Of a stretch of DNA of 64,000 bases, positions 9,151 through 18,487 are shown piece after piece (positions within the stretch are counted from its first letter, which is position 1; every line of letters starts with the position of its first letter). Made by a program: the position numbers and the translations under genes. The notes beneath the pieces are model-generated. The model had not been told where the DNA came from. It did not search any database and saw only the letters and a program-made list of their open reading frames with translations. Source of the DNA: Candidatus Halobonum tyrrellensis G22 (lineage in GTDB: Archaea; Halobacteriota; Halobacteria; Halobacteriales; Haloferacaceae); contig NZ_ASGZ01000064.1 in assembly GCF_000495475.1 (NCBI RefSeq), positions 62,001 to 126,000 of the forward strand. The letters are read 5' to 3'.

Positions 9151-10212
9151 TCAGGATTCGATCCCCGCCTCCGCGTAGCGCTTCCCGTCGACGAACTCCG
9201 GGATCACGTCCCGGCCGTAGCGCTCGACGTGGCGGGCCTCGTCGCCGGACATCAGGTAGACGTTGAACTGGTCGACCCCCTCCGCTTCGAGCGCGCGCAG
9301 TTTCTCGACGTGGTCGTCCGCGGTACCGACGACGCCGAACCGGTCGATGATCGACGGGGGGACCCACTCCAGGTGGTCGGCGTCCGCCTCGGCGTGTTCG
9401 GTGTAGTCGTACCCCTCGTCGGCGCCCTCGCCCTCCCGGCCCTCGATGTAGTCCGTGAGTTCGTCGGGGAGGTGGTCGCCCTCGTGGTGTTTGTCGACCA
9501 GGTCCGCGACGTGGTTGCCCACCATCGCGGGGAACCACCGCAGGTTCCGCCGCGCCTCGTCGACGTCGTCGCCCAGCCAGACGGGCGCACACGACATCAC
9601 GGTGACCTCGTCGGGGTCGCGACCGTGTTTCTCCGCGCCCGCGCGCACCTGGTCGACGAACCAGCCCACGAGGTACGGGTCGGATATCTGGAGGACGACC
9701 CCGTCGGCCACCTTCCCCGCGATTTCGAGCATCTTCGGCCCGTAGGCGGCGACCCACGTGACCAACTCGGCGTCGGTCCACGTCAACTGCACCTCGTCGC
9801 CCGTCTCGGGGTGGTCGACCGGCTCCCCCCGGTGGAGGTGGCGGATGGCGTCCACCTCGGCTTCGAACTCGTGCCACGGCACCGGCCGCTTGCCGAGCAT
9901 GCGGAGCGAACTGTCGCCGCGACCGATCGCCATCTCGGCGCGCCCGTCCGACTGCTGGTTGAGCGTCGCGTACGAACTCGCGGTCACGGAGACGTCTCGC
10001 ACCTTGGGGTTGGTGACGAGCGTCCCCGTCTTCAGCGTCTCCGTCCGCTCTAACAGCTGCGCCATCTGGGGGTACGGGTCCTTCCAGAGGACGTGCGAGT
10101 CGTAGAACCACCCGTAGTCGAAGCCGGCGTCCTCCGCGAGCGTGCCGAGTGCGGCCGTCCGCTCGGGGGACATGTCTCCCTTGAACGTGATACCGAACTG
10201 CGTCAGCGCCAT
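9151..10212 (-). CDS. LLM-class (F420/flavin-dependent) oxidoreductase, copy 1
   Basis: A 353-residue luciferase-like monooxygenase-fold protein, a TIM-barrel family using F420 or FMN. Family features are the N-terminal FGITFKGDMSPERTA strand, the TGTLVTNPKVRD region, the glycine-rich RAEMAIGRGDSS and the late TADDHVEKLRALEAEGVDQF. It resembles the TIGR03842-type subgroup, from memory only. The ATG at 10212 starts MALTQFG, with a TATA-like ggattaatgc 30 nt upstream, giving a leaderless transcript. It is divergent from an NCS2 nucleobase permease. The substrate is unknown; context suggests a pyrimidine or ring-reduction role. Confidence 0.82.
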   Translation of the reverse strand: MALTQFGITFKGDMSPERTAALGTLAEDAGFDYGWFYDSHVLWKDPYPQMAQLLERTETLKTGTLVTNPKVRDVSVTASSYATLNQQSDGRAEMAIGRGDSSLRMLGKRPVPWHEFEAEVDAIRHLHRGEPVDHPETGDEVQLTWTDAELVTWVAAYGPKMLEIAGKVADGVVLQISDPYLVGWFVDQVRAGAEKHGRDPDEVTVMSCAPVWLGDDVDEARRNLRWFPAMVGNHVADLVDKHHEGDHLPDELTDYIEGREGEGADEGYDYTEHAEADADHLEWVPPSIIDRFGVVGTADDHVEKLRALEAEGVDQFNVYLMSGDEARHVERYGRDVIPEFVDGKRYAEAGIES

Positions 10213-10237
10213 TCGACTGTACGAGCGCACGGTGAAC

Positions 10238-10247
10238 GCATTAATCC
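10238..10247 (-). promoter_or_regulatory. TATA box, LLM oxidoreductase copy 1
   Basis: On the minus strand this reads ggattaatgc, centred 30 nt before the ATG at 10212, the spacing expected for leaderless haloarchaeal transcription. Confidence 0.5.
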
Positions 10248-10348
10248 TGTGGGTGCTGTCGAATACTGCTCGACGGGACCGACCGATCGACCGGAAGAGG
10301 TGGGACGAACCCGGCAGTCGGGTGGAAAACGCTCGCGCGTTCCCCTAA

Positions 10349-10357
10349 CTATAAATA
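10349..10357 (+). promoter_or_regulatory. probable TATA box, NCS2 permease
   Basis: The element ctataaata is the best TATA match upstream of the permease. It implies a leader of about 65 nt that ends in a ribosome-binding site (ggagg) just before the GTG at 10446. Confidence 0.4.
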
Positions 10358-10445
10358 CTCGTTCCCGTATCGATGACGTGCGATATGATCACACCCCAAC
10401 GGTACGGCCGTCTCACCCCGGCTCGCGACGGCACGGAGGAGGCCC

Positions 10446-11984
10446 GTGGCTGACACCGACACCCCCGGAGCGGTCGAGGAGGGGAGCATGGTGACGTACG
10501 GTCTCGACGACAAGCCGCCGCTCGGCGAGTCGGTCCTGCTCGGCGTCCAACACTGGCTGACGATGGTCGGCTCCACCATCGCGATCCCGCTCGTGCTCAC
10601 GGGCGCGCTGGGGTTCGACGCGGCCCAGACCGCCCAACTCGTCGGCACGTTCTTCGTCGTCTCGGGGGTCGCCACCGTCGCGCAGGCGACGGTCGGCAAC
10701 CGCTACCCGATCGTCCAGGGGGGGACGTTCTCGATGCTCGGTCCCGCCCTCGCCATCATCAGCGTGCTCGCGGCGAGTAACGCCTCCCCGACGGTGATGA
10801 TGCGTCAACTCCAGGGCGCGATCATCGTCGCGGGTCTCGCCGAGGTGGTGATCGGCTACCTCGGCGTCTTCGGTCGGCTCAAGAAGTACATGGGACCGAT
10901 CGTCATCGCGGTGGTGATCGGCCTCATCGGGCTGGCGCTGATCAGCGTCGGCCAGATCACGTCCGCGACGCAGAACTGGTATCTCGCCGGGCTGACGCTC
11001 GCGCTCATCGTCCTGTTCTCGCAGTACCTCAACACCCACTCGCGGTGGCTGAAGCTGTTCCCGGTGCTGCTCGGTCTGGGGGCGGCGTACCTGATCGCCG
11101 TGCTGCTGTCGGTCGCAGGCGTGGCAAACATCGTTGACCTGAGTCCGGTCGCGTCCGCCCCGCTGATCCGGCCGATCGTCCCGTTCCAGTGGGGGATGCC
11201 GCTGTTCACCGGGTCGTTCATCGTGGGCATGATCGCGGGGATGCTCGCGTCGGCGATCGAGAGCTTCGGCGACTACCACTCCGTCGCCCGGATGGCCGGC
11301 GAGGGCGCGCCCAACGAGCGCCGGATCAACCACGGACTCGGCATGGAGGGGCTGGGTAACGTCTTCGCGGGGATCATGGGGACCGGCAACGGCTCCACCT
11401 CCTACACCGAGAACGTCGGCGCGATCGGTATCACGGGCGTCGCCTCCCGCTACGTGGTCCAGGTCGGCGGGGTCGTGATGGTGGTCGTCGGCTACGTCGG
11501 CTACTTCGGCGCGTTCGTCACCACCATCCCCAACCCGATCATCGGGGGGCTGTTCCTCGCCATGTTCGCCCAGATCGTCGGCGTCGGCCTCTCACAGCTC
11601 CAGCACGTCGACATGAACCAGAACCGCAACGTGTTCGTCGTCGGGTTCGGGCTGTTCGCCGGGCTCTCGATCCCCCAGTACGTCGCCAACGTCCAGGCCG
11701 CCGCCGACGTGAGCTTCCAGGCGGGGCTCGCGTCCGTCCCGGTGGTCGGGGCGGTACTCGGGATCCCCGAGGTGGCGAACGCGGTCCGGATCGTCCTCGG
11801 CACCGAGATAGCGGTCGGCGGCATCTCGGCGTTCGTCCTCGACAACACGATCCCCGGCACGCGCGAGGAGCGCGGCCTGACCGCGTGGGAGGAGATCACC
11901 GAGGACGACGACGCGTTCGTCCCGTTCCACGAGGAGTTCCTCTCCGACGGCCCGTCACGCGAGCGGCAGGTGGGGGACGACTGA
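10446..11984 (+). CDS. NCS2 nucleobase permease (uracil/xanthine type)
   Basis: A 512-residue polytopic membrane protein of the nucleobase:cation symporter-2 family. The NAT signature ENVGAIGITG is present, as is the conserved early segment QGGTFSMLGPA and about fourteen hydrophobic stretches. The GTG at 10446 follows cggaggaggccc, a strong ribosome-binding site. It lies beside an LLM oxidoreductase and upstream of hydantoinase-pathway genes, which favours uracil or another pyrimidine as substrate. Xanthine or uric acid transport is the main alternative. Confidence 0.9.
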   Translation: MADTDTPGAVEEGSMVTYGLDDKPPLGESVLLGVQHWLTMVGSTIAIPLVLTGALGFDAAQTAQLVGTFFVVSGVATVAQATVGNRYPIVQGGTFSMLGPALAIISVLAASNASPTVMMRQLQGAIIVAGLAEVVIGYLGVFGRLKKYMGPIVIAVVIGLIGLALISVGQITSATQNWYLAGLTLALIVLFSQYLNTHSRWLKLFPVLLGLGAAYLIAVLLSVAGVANIVDLSPVASAPLIRPIVPFQWGMPLFTGSFIVGMIAGMLASAIESFGDYHSVARMAGEGAPNERRINHGLGMEGLGNVFAGIMGTGNGSTSYTENVGAIGITGVASRYVVQVGGVVMVVVGYVGYFGAFVTTIPNPIIGGLFLAMFAQIVGVGLSQLQHVDMNQNRNVFVVGFGLFAGLSIPQYVANVQAAADVSFQAGLASVPVVGAVLGIPEVANAVRIVLGTEIAVGGISAFVLDNTIPGTREERGLTAWEEITEDDDAFVPFHEEFLSDGPSRERQVGDD

Positions 11985-11986
11985 CC

Positions 11987-12535
11987 GTGTCTCACCCCAA
12001 CGCACACGCCTCGGCGCGCGCCGCCGAGGACCGCGACGACGCTCCGGGGTCCGACCCCGCTCGCGGCTCCGCCCCGCGCGGCGACGAGGCTCACGGTGGC
12101 GGGACGGCCGAGTCGACCGACCGCGACCCGGCCGGGGCGGCCGATGGCGAGGTGGCGGTGCGACGGATGCCGCTCCGGGAGGGCGGCTGGGTCGGCTACG
12201 GCGACGACGCCGTCTACGTCGTCCGCGACGACGAGCCAGTCGAGGTCCGGACCGACGACGTGGTCCGCGTGTCGCTCCGGACCGTCGAGTGGGACCTGGC
12301 GGTGATGAGCCTGCTGCTCGTCGGCGTCGGCGGCTACGTCGCGGCGACGCGGAACCCGCTCGTCGGGGCGGCGTTCGCGCTCGTCGGGGTCGCCAGCCTC
12401 TATCGCACGTACGGCCACCGCCACCAGCTCCGCATCCACGTCGAGGGCGGGGCGAAACCCCTGACGCTCCACCCCGAACACCCCGCGGAGTGTCACGACA
12501 CCCTCGCCGACCTGGCCGGTCTCCGGTCGGCCTGA
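11987..12535 (+). CDS. hypothetical membrane protein
   Basis: An unrecognised protein of 182 residues. The N-terminal 55 or so residues are disordered and charged (Ala, Asp, Arg, Gly). A small soluble stretch follows (MPLREGGWVGYGDDAVYVV), then two hydrophobic segments (LAVMSLLLVGVGGYVAA and LVGAAFALVGVASLYRTY) and a short soluble tail. The GTG at 11987 lies 2 nt after the permease stop, so the two are probably co-transcribed. It may be an accessory to the permease, but nothing in the sequence proves that. Confidence 0.6.
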   Translation: MSHPNAHASARAAEDRDDAPGSDPARGSAPRGDEAHGGGTAESTDRDPAGAADGEVAVRRMPLREGGWVGYGDDAVYVVRDDEPVEVRTDDVVRVSLRTVEWDLAVMSLLLVGVGGYVAATRNPLVGAAFALVGVASLYRTYGHRHQLRIHVEGGAKPLTLHPEHPAECHDTLADLAGLRSA

Positions 12536-12824
12536 GCGGCTACGGCCCGCGACCGGCTCCCCCCGTCGCCTCGGCCGTCGTCGGTCTCCCGACCGCGCCC
12601 GACCGCCGGCGTCGTCCGCCCGGCCGCTCTCCTCCCCGCCACCCCCGGCGACCGCGAGACGCGCGCGCGATCCGGTGGACAATTTTGATCGAGAGAGCGA
12701 GCGAAGTTTACAACGTTCTCTACCTCGACCGATCCGTACGTAGATATTCGACCGACGCCCGTATCGATCGGACGAATGAAGATATATCCGCTACCGAGCG
12801 GACGGGAGTCCAGATACGACTCCG

Positions 12825-12844
12825 TTACAGCGGTATTACTGTAA
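12825..12844. promoter_or_regulatory. palindromic site TTACA-N10-TGTAA (copy A)
   Basis: TTACA at 12825-12829 and TGTAA at 12840-12844 are separated by 10 nt whose positions 4-6 are GTA. The right arm continues into TTCC. It lies 188 nt upstream of the N-carbamoyl amidohydrolase gene. Two more copies with the same layout occur at 44496 and 62270. Confidence 0.5.
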
Positions 12845-13000
12845 TTCCTGGGCCGGACGGGCGGGCGGCAGGCGACGTGTGGACGCAACCTGGTATCCGG
12901 CGAGTAACTTCTACGTTCGTCCGGTCGGGCCGCTCGCGTCGGTCGGCGGCGCGGTCCGAACCCCGCCGGCGGTCCGGTTGGCGGCCGACGTCGGGGGAAT

Positions 13001-13008
13001 GTTTATGT
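13001..13008 (+). promoter_or_regulatory. TATA box, N-carbamoyl amidohydrolase
   Basis: The element gtttatgt is centred 28 nt before the ATG at 13033, matching a leaderless promoter. Confidence 0.5.
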
Positions 13009-13032
13009 GACCGTCACCGTTCTCTCGAACGC

Positions 13033-14265
13033 ATGTCTATCGAGGCAGACAGAGAGCGCTTCGTCGCCACGATGAGAGAGCAGGCGGAGATCGGCGGCAC
13101 CGAGGACGGCGGTCTCCACCGGCTCACGCTCTCCGAGGAGGACGAACGGGTCCGCGACTGGTTCGCCGAACAGGCGGAGGCGGCGGGACTCGACGTGACC
13201 GTCGACGAGTTCGGCAACATGTTCGCCTACCGCGAGGGGACCGACCCCGACGCCGGCACCGTCCTCGTCGGGTCCCACCTCGACTCCCAGCCGTACGGCG
13301 GCATCTACGACGGCGCGATGGGCGTCGTCGCGGCGCTCGAACTCGTCCGGACGCTCGACGACGAGGGGATCGAGACCACCCACCCGATCGAGATCGTCAA
13401 CTGGACCAACGAGGAGGGGTCGCGGTTCCAGCCCGCGATGCAGGGGTCGGGCGTCTGGGCGGGCGAACACGACGTCGACGAGGAGTACGCCAAGACCGAC
13501 CCCGACGGCGCGACGTTCGAGGAGGAACTCGAACGGATCGGCTACAAGGGGGAGGTGGCGGCGGAACCCCAACGGGAGTACGACTCCTACCTCGAACTCC
13601 ACATCGAACAGGGACCGTACCTGGAGGAGAGCGACGCGGACGTGGGCGTCGTCACGGGCATCGTCGGGTTCACGTGGGGGGCGATCACGTTCCACGGCGA
13701 GGCCGACCACTCGGGACCGACGCCGATGCAGTACCGGAGCGACGCCCTCGTCGCCGCCGCGGACGTGATCACCCAGATCCGGCGCATCCCGAGCGCGCTC
13801 GGCGAGCGCACGGTGGGGACGACGGGGTACATCGACGCCGAGCCCAACTCGATCAACATCATCCCCGAGGAGGTGACGTTCACGTGGGGCTTTCGCGACC
13901 CGACCGAGGAGGTGATAGCGGAGGCGCGCGCCCGGGTGCTCGCGGAGGCCGAGTACGCCGCCGACCGCGAGGGGGTCGACTGGGAGTACGAGGACCGCAT
14001 GTGGGCCGACCCGGTGAACTTCGCCGACCGGTGTGTCGACGCCGTCGCGGACGCGACCGACGACCTGGGGTACGACAGCATGCGCATCTTCAGCGGCGCG
14101 GGCCACGACGCCCAGCACATGCACAAGCTGATGGACACCGCGATGGTGTTCTCCGTCTCCGAGGGGGGCAAGAGCCACAGCGAAGACGAGTACACCAGCT
14201 GGGACGACTGCTACACGGCGGCGAACACGCTCGTGAACGCGGCAGTCGACCTCGCGACGGAGTGA
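13033..14265 (+). CDS. Zn-dependent N-carbamoyl-beta-alanine/amino-acid amidohydrolase (M20 family)
   Basis: A 410-residue binuclear-zinc amidohydrolase of the allantoate/N-carbamoyl amino acid group within peptidase M20. Metal ligands are visible as H82 (GSHLDS), D93 (IYDGAMG), E127/E128 (WTNEEGS), H190 (ELHIEQGP) and a late His in GAGHDAQHM. The expected reaction is N-carbamoyl-beta-alanine to beta-alanine, CO2 and ammonia. The ATG at 13033 fits a TATA box 28 nt upstream. The next gene, an LLM oxidoreductase, starts 3 nt after the stop, so they form an operon. Together with the dihydropyrimidinase this points to beta-ureidopropionase, though allantoate or hydantoin products remain possible. 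Confidence 0.87.
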   Translation: MSIEADRERFVATMREQAEIGGTEDGGLHRLTLSEEDERVRDWFAEQAEAAGLDVTVDEFGNMFAYREGTDPDAGTVLVGSHLDSQPYGGIYDGAMGVVAALELVRTLDDEGIETTHPIEIVNWTNEEGSRFQPAMQGSGVWAGEHDVDEEYAKTDPDGATFEEELERIGYKGEVAAEPQREYDSYLELHIEQGPYLEESDADVGVVTGIVGFTWGAITFHGEADHSGPTPMQYRSDALVAAADVITQIRRIPSALGERTVGTTGYIDAEPNSINIIPEEVTFTWGFRDPTEEVIAEARARVLAEAEYAADREGVDWEYEDRMWADPVNFADRCVDAVADATDDLGYDSMRIFSGAGHDAQHMHKLMDTAMVFSVSEGGKSHSEDEYTSWDDCYTAANTLVNAAVDLATE

Positions 14266-14268
14266 GCC

Positions 14269-15318
14269 ATGGGGGCGAACTTCGACCGCGAGTTCACGCG
14301 CGCGGGCATCTGGAACTGGGAGAAACCCCGGATCGAAGACGAGATCCGGTACGCGCAGTACGCCGAGGAGGCGGGACTCGACTCGGTGTGGCAGGGTGAG
14401 TCGCGGCTGGTCCGCGACGCGATGACCGTCATGGGGGCGTACACGCAGGCGACCGACGAGATAGACATCGCGCCCGGCGTCACCAACTGCTACACGCGCA
14501 ACGTCGCGCTGATGGCACAGACGTTCTCGACGCTGCACGAACTGTCGGGCGGGCGGACCAAACTCGGGATCGGCGCGTGGTGGGACCCGCTCGCCTCGAA
14601 GGTGGGGGTCGAACGCGAGCGTCCGCTCCGGCGGATGTGGGAGTACTGCACCGTCGTCAAGCGCCTGCTCGACCTGGAGACCGTGACGTACGACGGCGAC
14701 ACGCTCGGCGTCGACGGCATCGAACTCGACTTGGTGCGCTCGGAGGCCGGGCCGCGGGACGTCCCCATCTACGTCGGCGCGACGGGTGAGACGATGCACA
14801 AACTGACGGGCGAACTCGTCGGGACGGGCGTCGCGGGCGGCGTCTTCATGAACTACCTCATCCCCCCCGAACACAACCTGAAGGGGGTGGAGAAGCTCCG
14901 GGAGGGCGTCGAGAAGCAGGGCGGCGAACTGGCCGACGTCGACCGCCCCCAGTTGATCGCGGTGTCGATGGACGAGGACGCCGACAGGGCGATAGACGAG
15001 GCGCGCGGACTCGCCACCCAGTACATCGGCCAGCAGCCCCACATCACGAAGGCGTCGGGCATCGACGAGGAACGGGCCGCGCTCGTAAAGGAGGAACTCG
15101 GCGGCTGGCCCGCCACCGCCGCCGACATCGAACGCGCCTCCGAACACGTGAGCGACGACGTGGTGACCAACATCGTCGCCGCGGGCACCCCCGACGACGT
15201 GATCGACCGCGTCCGCGACTACTGCGAGGCTGGCTGTACCGAGCCGGTGGTCTACCCGCTGACCGACAACATGGAGGAAGTCATCGACGCGATGGCGGAG
15301 GCCAAAGCCGAGGGGTGA
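14269..15318 (+). CDS. LLM-class (F420/flavin-dependent) oxidoreductase, copy 2
   Basis: A 349-residue luciferase-like TIM-barrel oxidoreductase. Features include an N-terminal DEIRYAQYAEEAGLDSVW stretch, TDEIDIAPGVTNCYTRNVA, the glycine motif KLGIGAWWDP, and a late TPDDVIDRVRDYCEAG helix. It is a different subfamily from the copy at 9151. It starts 3 nt after the N-carbamoyl amidohydrolase and so is almost certainly translated from the same message. That coupling makes it the best candidate in the window for a redox step in pyrimidine breakdown. Cofactor (F420 versus FMN) and substrate are inferred. Confidence 0.82.
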   Translation: MGANFDREFTRAGIWNWEKPRIEDEIRYAQYAEEAGLDSVWQGESRLVRDAMTVMGAYTQATDEIDIAPGVTNCYTRNVALMAQTFSTLHELSGGRTKLGIGAWWDPLASKVGVERERPLRRMWEYCTVVKRLLDLETVTYDGDTLGVDGIELDLVRSEAGPRDVPIYVGATGETMHKLTGELVGTGVAGGVFMNYLIPPEHNLKGVEKLREGVEKQGGELADVDRPQLIAVSMDEDADRAIDEARGLATQYIGQQPHITKASGIDEERAALVKEELGGWPATAADIERASEHVSDDVVTNIVAAGTPDDVIDRVRDYCEAGCTEPVVYPLTDNMEEVIDAMAEAKAEG

Positions 15319-15465
15319 CGGCCCCGTCGGGCCGACGCCGCCGACTCGCCCGTGACGCCTCGGACGACCAGCCCCGCCCGGGTAGCCTGCCGACCCGGTA
15401 GCCCGGCGCTCGGCGGCCGTGTCCGCCGGGTAACCTTTTTCATCCACCCCGCGAGTCACTGGTGT

Positions 15466-16845
15466 ATGCCGGCCGACACAGTCATCAGCGGCGGTACGGT
15501 CGTGACCGCGACGGACACGTTCGAGGCGGACGTGGCGATAGACGGCGGCGAGATAGCCGCCGTCGGCGCGCCCGACTCGATGCCCGACGCCGACGAGACG
15601 GTCGACGCCTCGGGTCTGTTAGTCATGCCCGGGGTCATCGACCCGCACGTCCACGTCGACGACATGTTCTCCATCGACACCCACGAGACGGCGTCGGCGG
15701 CGGCGGCGCTCGGGGGCGTCACCTCCTACGTCGACTTCGCGTGGCAGGCGTGGGAGGGCGACCTCTCCATCTTCGACGAGGCGGGGACGCTACTGGAGGG
15801 GATCGAGCGGAAACGCGAGAAGGCGGCGGACGCACACGTCGACTACGCGTTCCACGCCGCCATCACCCGCGAGGACCCCGCGGTGCTCGACGAACTCGCC
15901 GACGCCGTCGAGGCGGGCGTCTCGTCGTTCAAGATGTTCACCGCCTACGAACACGGGCTCTCGAACGGGTTCATGCACCGCGTGATGGAGGAACTCGCCG
16001 ACCTGGACGCGGTCGGGGTCTACCACACCGAGGACTCGACCATCACCGACATGCTGACCGAACGCTTCCAGGCGGAGGGGAAGGGGGACCCGACGTACTA
16101 CCCCAAGTCGCGGCCGGACTACGCGGAGGCGATGGCCGCCGAGGACGCCGTCCGGATGGCGGCCGAGACGGGCGCGAAGTACTACGGTATCCACACCACC
16201 TCGCGGAAGGCGGCGGAAGTGATCGACGACTTCCGCGACGACGGCTCGCAGGTCCGCGCGGAGACGTGCACCCACTACACCACGCTCACGGACGACGTCT
16301 TCGAGGAGATGGGCAACCTCCCGATGATCGCGCCGCCGATCCGCAAGCGGGACGACGTGGAGGCGATGTTCGAGTACCTCTCGGACGGGACGCTCGACGT
16401 CGTCTCGACCGACCACTGCGGCTACGAGCGCGAGTCGAAGGAAGTCGAGAACTGGTGGGACTCCACGTTCGGCGCGAACGCGCTCCAGACCTCGCTGCCG
16501 GTGTTTCACGACGAGGCGGTCAACGAACGCGGGTTCTCCTACCCGTTCGTCGTCCGCGTGATGAGCCGGAACCCCGCGCGGGTGTTCGGGATGGCGGGGA
16601 AGGGGACGCTCGACCCCGGCACCGACGCCGACGTGGTGCTGTTCGACCCCGACGAGACGTACACGGTCACGGCCGACGACAACGCGTCGAACGCCGACTT
16701 CTCCATCTACGAGGGGCGGGAGGTCACCGGGAGAGTGGCGAAGACGTTCGTCCGGGGCGAACTCGTCGCCGACGACGGCGAGGTGGTCGGCGACGCGGGC
16801 CGCGGCGAGTTCGTCGAACGCGACCTGCCCGACTGGAGCGTCTGA
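15466..16845 (+). CDS. dihydropyrimidinase / hydantoinase
   Basis: A 459-residue cyclic amidase of the amidohydrolase superfamily that should open dihydrouracil (or a hydantoin) to the N-carbamoyl amino acid. Binuclear metal ligands are H61 and H63 in DPHVHVDD, the likely carboxylated lysine K156 in SSFKMFTAY, a His in YYGIHTTSRK and Asp in VSTDHCGYE. The length matches dihydropyrimidinases. The ATG at 15466 lies about 28 nt after a T-rich element (aaccttttt), consistent with its own leaderless promoter. It sits just downstream of the N-carbamoyl amidohydrolase and converges with the semialdehyde dehydrogenase, the full set needed for the reductive pathway. Confidence 0.88.
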   Translation: MPADTVISGGTVVTATDTFEADVAIDGGEIAAVGAPDSMPDADETVDASGLLVMPGVIDPHVHVDDMFSIDTHETASAAAALGGVTSYVDFAWQAWEGDLSIFDEAGTLLEGIERKREKAADAHVDYAFHAAITREDPAVLDELADAVEAGVSSFKMFTAYEHGLSNGFMHRVMEELADLDAVGVYHTEDSTITDMLTERFQAEGKGDPTYYPKSRPDYAEAMAAEDAVRMAAETGAKYYGIHTTSRKAAEVIDDFRDDGSQVRAETCTHYTTLTDDVFEEMGNLPMIAPPIRKRDDVEAMFEYLSDGTLDVVSTDHCGYERESKEVENWWDSTFGANALQTSLPVFHDEAVNERGFSYPFVVRVMSRNPARVFGMAGKGTLDPGTDADVVLFDPDETYTVTADDNASNADFSIYEGREVTGRVAKTFVRGELVADDGEVVGDAGRGEFVERDLPDWSV

Positions 16846-16848
16846 GCT

Positions 16849-18315
16849 TCAGGCGTCGGGCCAGCGCTCGATGTACACCGCGGCGTCGGTGTAAAAGTGG
16901 ATCATGTCCTCACCTTGTGCGTGGAGGTCGCCGAAGAAGGAGTCCTTCCACCCGCCGAAGTGGAAGAACGCCATCGGCGCGGCCGTCCCGGCGTTGACCG
17001 CGAGGTTGCCCGCCTCCACCTCGTGGCGGAACCGTCGGGCGTCGGCGCCGCGGTCGGTGAACAGGCTGGCGGCGTTGCCGAACTCGCTGCGGTTCACGAT
17101 GGAGACGGCGTCGTCGAAGTCGTCCGCGCGCACCAACGCGAGCACCGGGCCGAATATCTCGTCACACGCCACCGTCGCGTCGGGGTCGACGTCGCCGAAC
17201 ACCGTCGGGCCGAGGAAGCTACCCTCCTCGGGTACGTCGGCGTCGCGGCCGTCGTACAGCAGCGTGGCGCCCTCGTCGATGCCCATCTCGACGTACCCCT
17301 CGACCGTCTCGCGGTGGTCGTCGGAGACGAGCGGTCCCATCTCGACGCCGTCGGCCATCCCCTCGCCGACGGTCATGTCGGCGACGATGTCGACGAGGCG
17401 GTCGACGAACTCGTCGTAGACGGCGTCGTCGACCACCGCGACCGGGTTGGCGAGACACCGCTGGCCGGTGTTGGCGAACGCGGAGCCGACGGTCTGTTCG
17501 GCCGCGAACTCGAGGTCCGCCGACTCGGCGACGACGACGTGGTTCTTCGCGCCGCCCTGCGCTTGCACCCGCTTGCCGTTCGCGGCCGCCGTCTCGTAGA
17601 CGTGCTTCGCGACGGGGGTGCTGCCGACGAACGAGACGCCCTCGATGCCGTCGTGACCGAGGATGGCGTTCACCGTGTCGACGCTCCCGTTGACGAGTTG
17701 GACCACGCCGTCGGGGAACCCCGCCTCCGCGGCGAGTTCGACGATGCGCTGGGCGGTGACGGGCGTCTTCTCGCTGGGCTTGAGCAGGAACGCGTTGCCG
17801 GTCGCCACCGCGTACGGCATGAACCACAGCGGGATCATCCCGGGGAAGTTGAACGGGGTGACCGCCGCGAACACGCCGAGCGGCTTCCGCACCGCGGTCT
17901 CGTCGATGTCGGGGGCGGCGTTCGGCAGGTGACCCCCCTGCATCATCGAGGGGATGCCGCAGGCCACCTCGACGTTCTCGATGCCGCGGCGCAACTCGCC
18001 TTTCGCCTCGTCGAACGTCTTGCCGTGTTCGCGGACCAGCGTCTCCGCGAGGTCGTCTTGGTGGTGTTCGAGCAGCGACTTGAGTTCGAACAGCGGCTGG
18101 ATACGCTCCTCGACGGGCGTCTCGCGCCACTCCTCGAACGCCGCCTGCCCGGCGGCGACGGCGTCGTCCACGTCGTCGTCGGTGCTGAATCCGACGTGGG
18201 TGACCGCCTCGCCCGACGCCGAGTCGACCACGTCCCGTCCGTCGTCGCCCGACGGGGCGCGCCACTCGCCGTCGACGTAGTTCCGCACGTCCTCCCAGGG
18301 AGTACTCTCTGTCAT
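16849..18315 (-). CDS. mmsA: CoA-acylating (methyl)malonate-semialdehyde dehydrogenase
   Basis: A 488-residue aldehyde dehydrogenase. Catalytic Cys287 lies in TGQRCLANP and Asn156 in TPFNFPGM. The motif GGAKNH occurs where most aldehyde dehydrogenases have a general-base Glu, a hallmark of the CoA-dependent methylmalonate-semialdehyde type. It should turn malonate semialdehyde plus CoA and NAD into acetyl-CoA and CO2 (or the methyl homologue into propionyl-CoA). It ends 3 nt from the dihydropyrimidinase stop and is divergent from the class III aminotransferase that would supply its substrate. A TATA-like acttattg about 31 nt upstream supports the ATG at 18315. Confidence 0.9.
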   Translation of the reverse strand: MTESTPWEDVRNYVDGEWRAPSGDDGRDVVDSASGEAVTHVGFSTDDDVDDAVAAGQAAFEEWRETPVEERIQPLFELKSLLEHHQDDLAETLVREHGKTFDEAKGELRRGIENVEVACGIPSMMQGGHLPNAAPDIDETAVRKPLGVFAAVTPFNFPGMIPLWFMPYAVATGNAFLLKPSEKTPVTAQRIVELAAEAGFPDGVVQLVNGSVDTVNAILGHDGIEGVSFVGSTPVAKHVYETAAANGKRVQAQGGAKNHVVVAESADLEFAAEQTVGSAFANTGQRCLANPVAVVDDAVYDEFVDRLVDIVADMTVGEGMADGVEMGPLVSDDHRETVEGYVEMGIDEGATLLYDGRDADVPEEGSFLGPTVFGDVDPDATVACDEIFGPVLALVRADDFDDAVSIVNRSEFGNAASLFTDRGADARRFRHEVEAGNLAVNAGTAAPMAFFHFGGWKDSFFGDLHAQGEDMIHFYTDAAVYIERWPDA

Positions 18316-18487
18316 CTGCTAGGTGGGCGTTCCCGCCCCGCTCAATAAGTCTTTTCGACGATTTCCGAACGAGTCGGGAGAGACCGGACGCTGTCCACGG
18401 GATCGGCCGGTTCGAGCGACAGCGTCGTGTGAACCGCGTCGGAGGGCAAAGATTAATCAGCGGCACGCGACCACGTACCACGCACGG

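Larger units (their letters stand above)
12536..13032. other. intergenic region with AT-rich patch
   Basis: No convincing gene is seen. The first 120 nt are GC-rich. From about 12660 to 12850 the sequence turns AT-richer and carries the palindrome at 12825-12844. The last 30 nt hold the TATA box of the downstream amidohydrolase. Confidence 0.5.
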
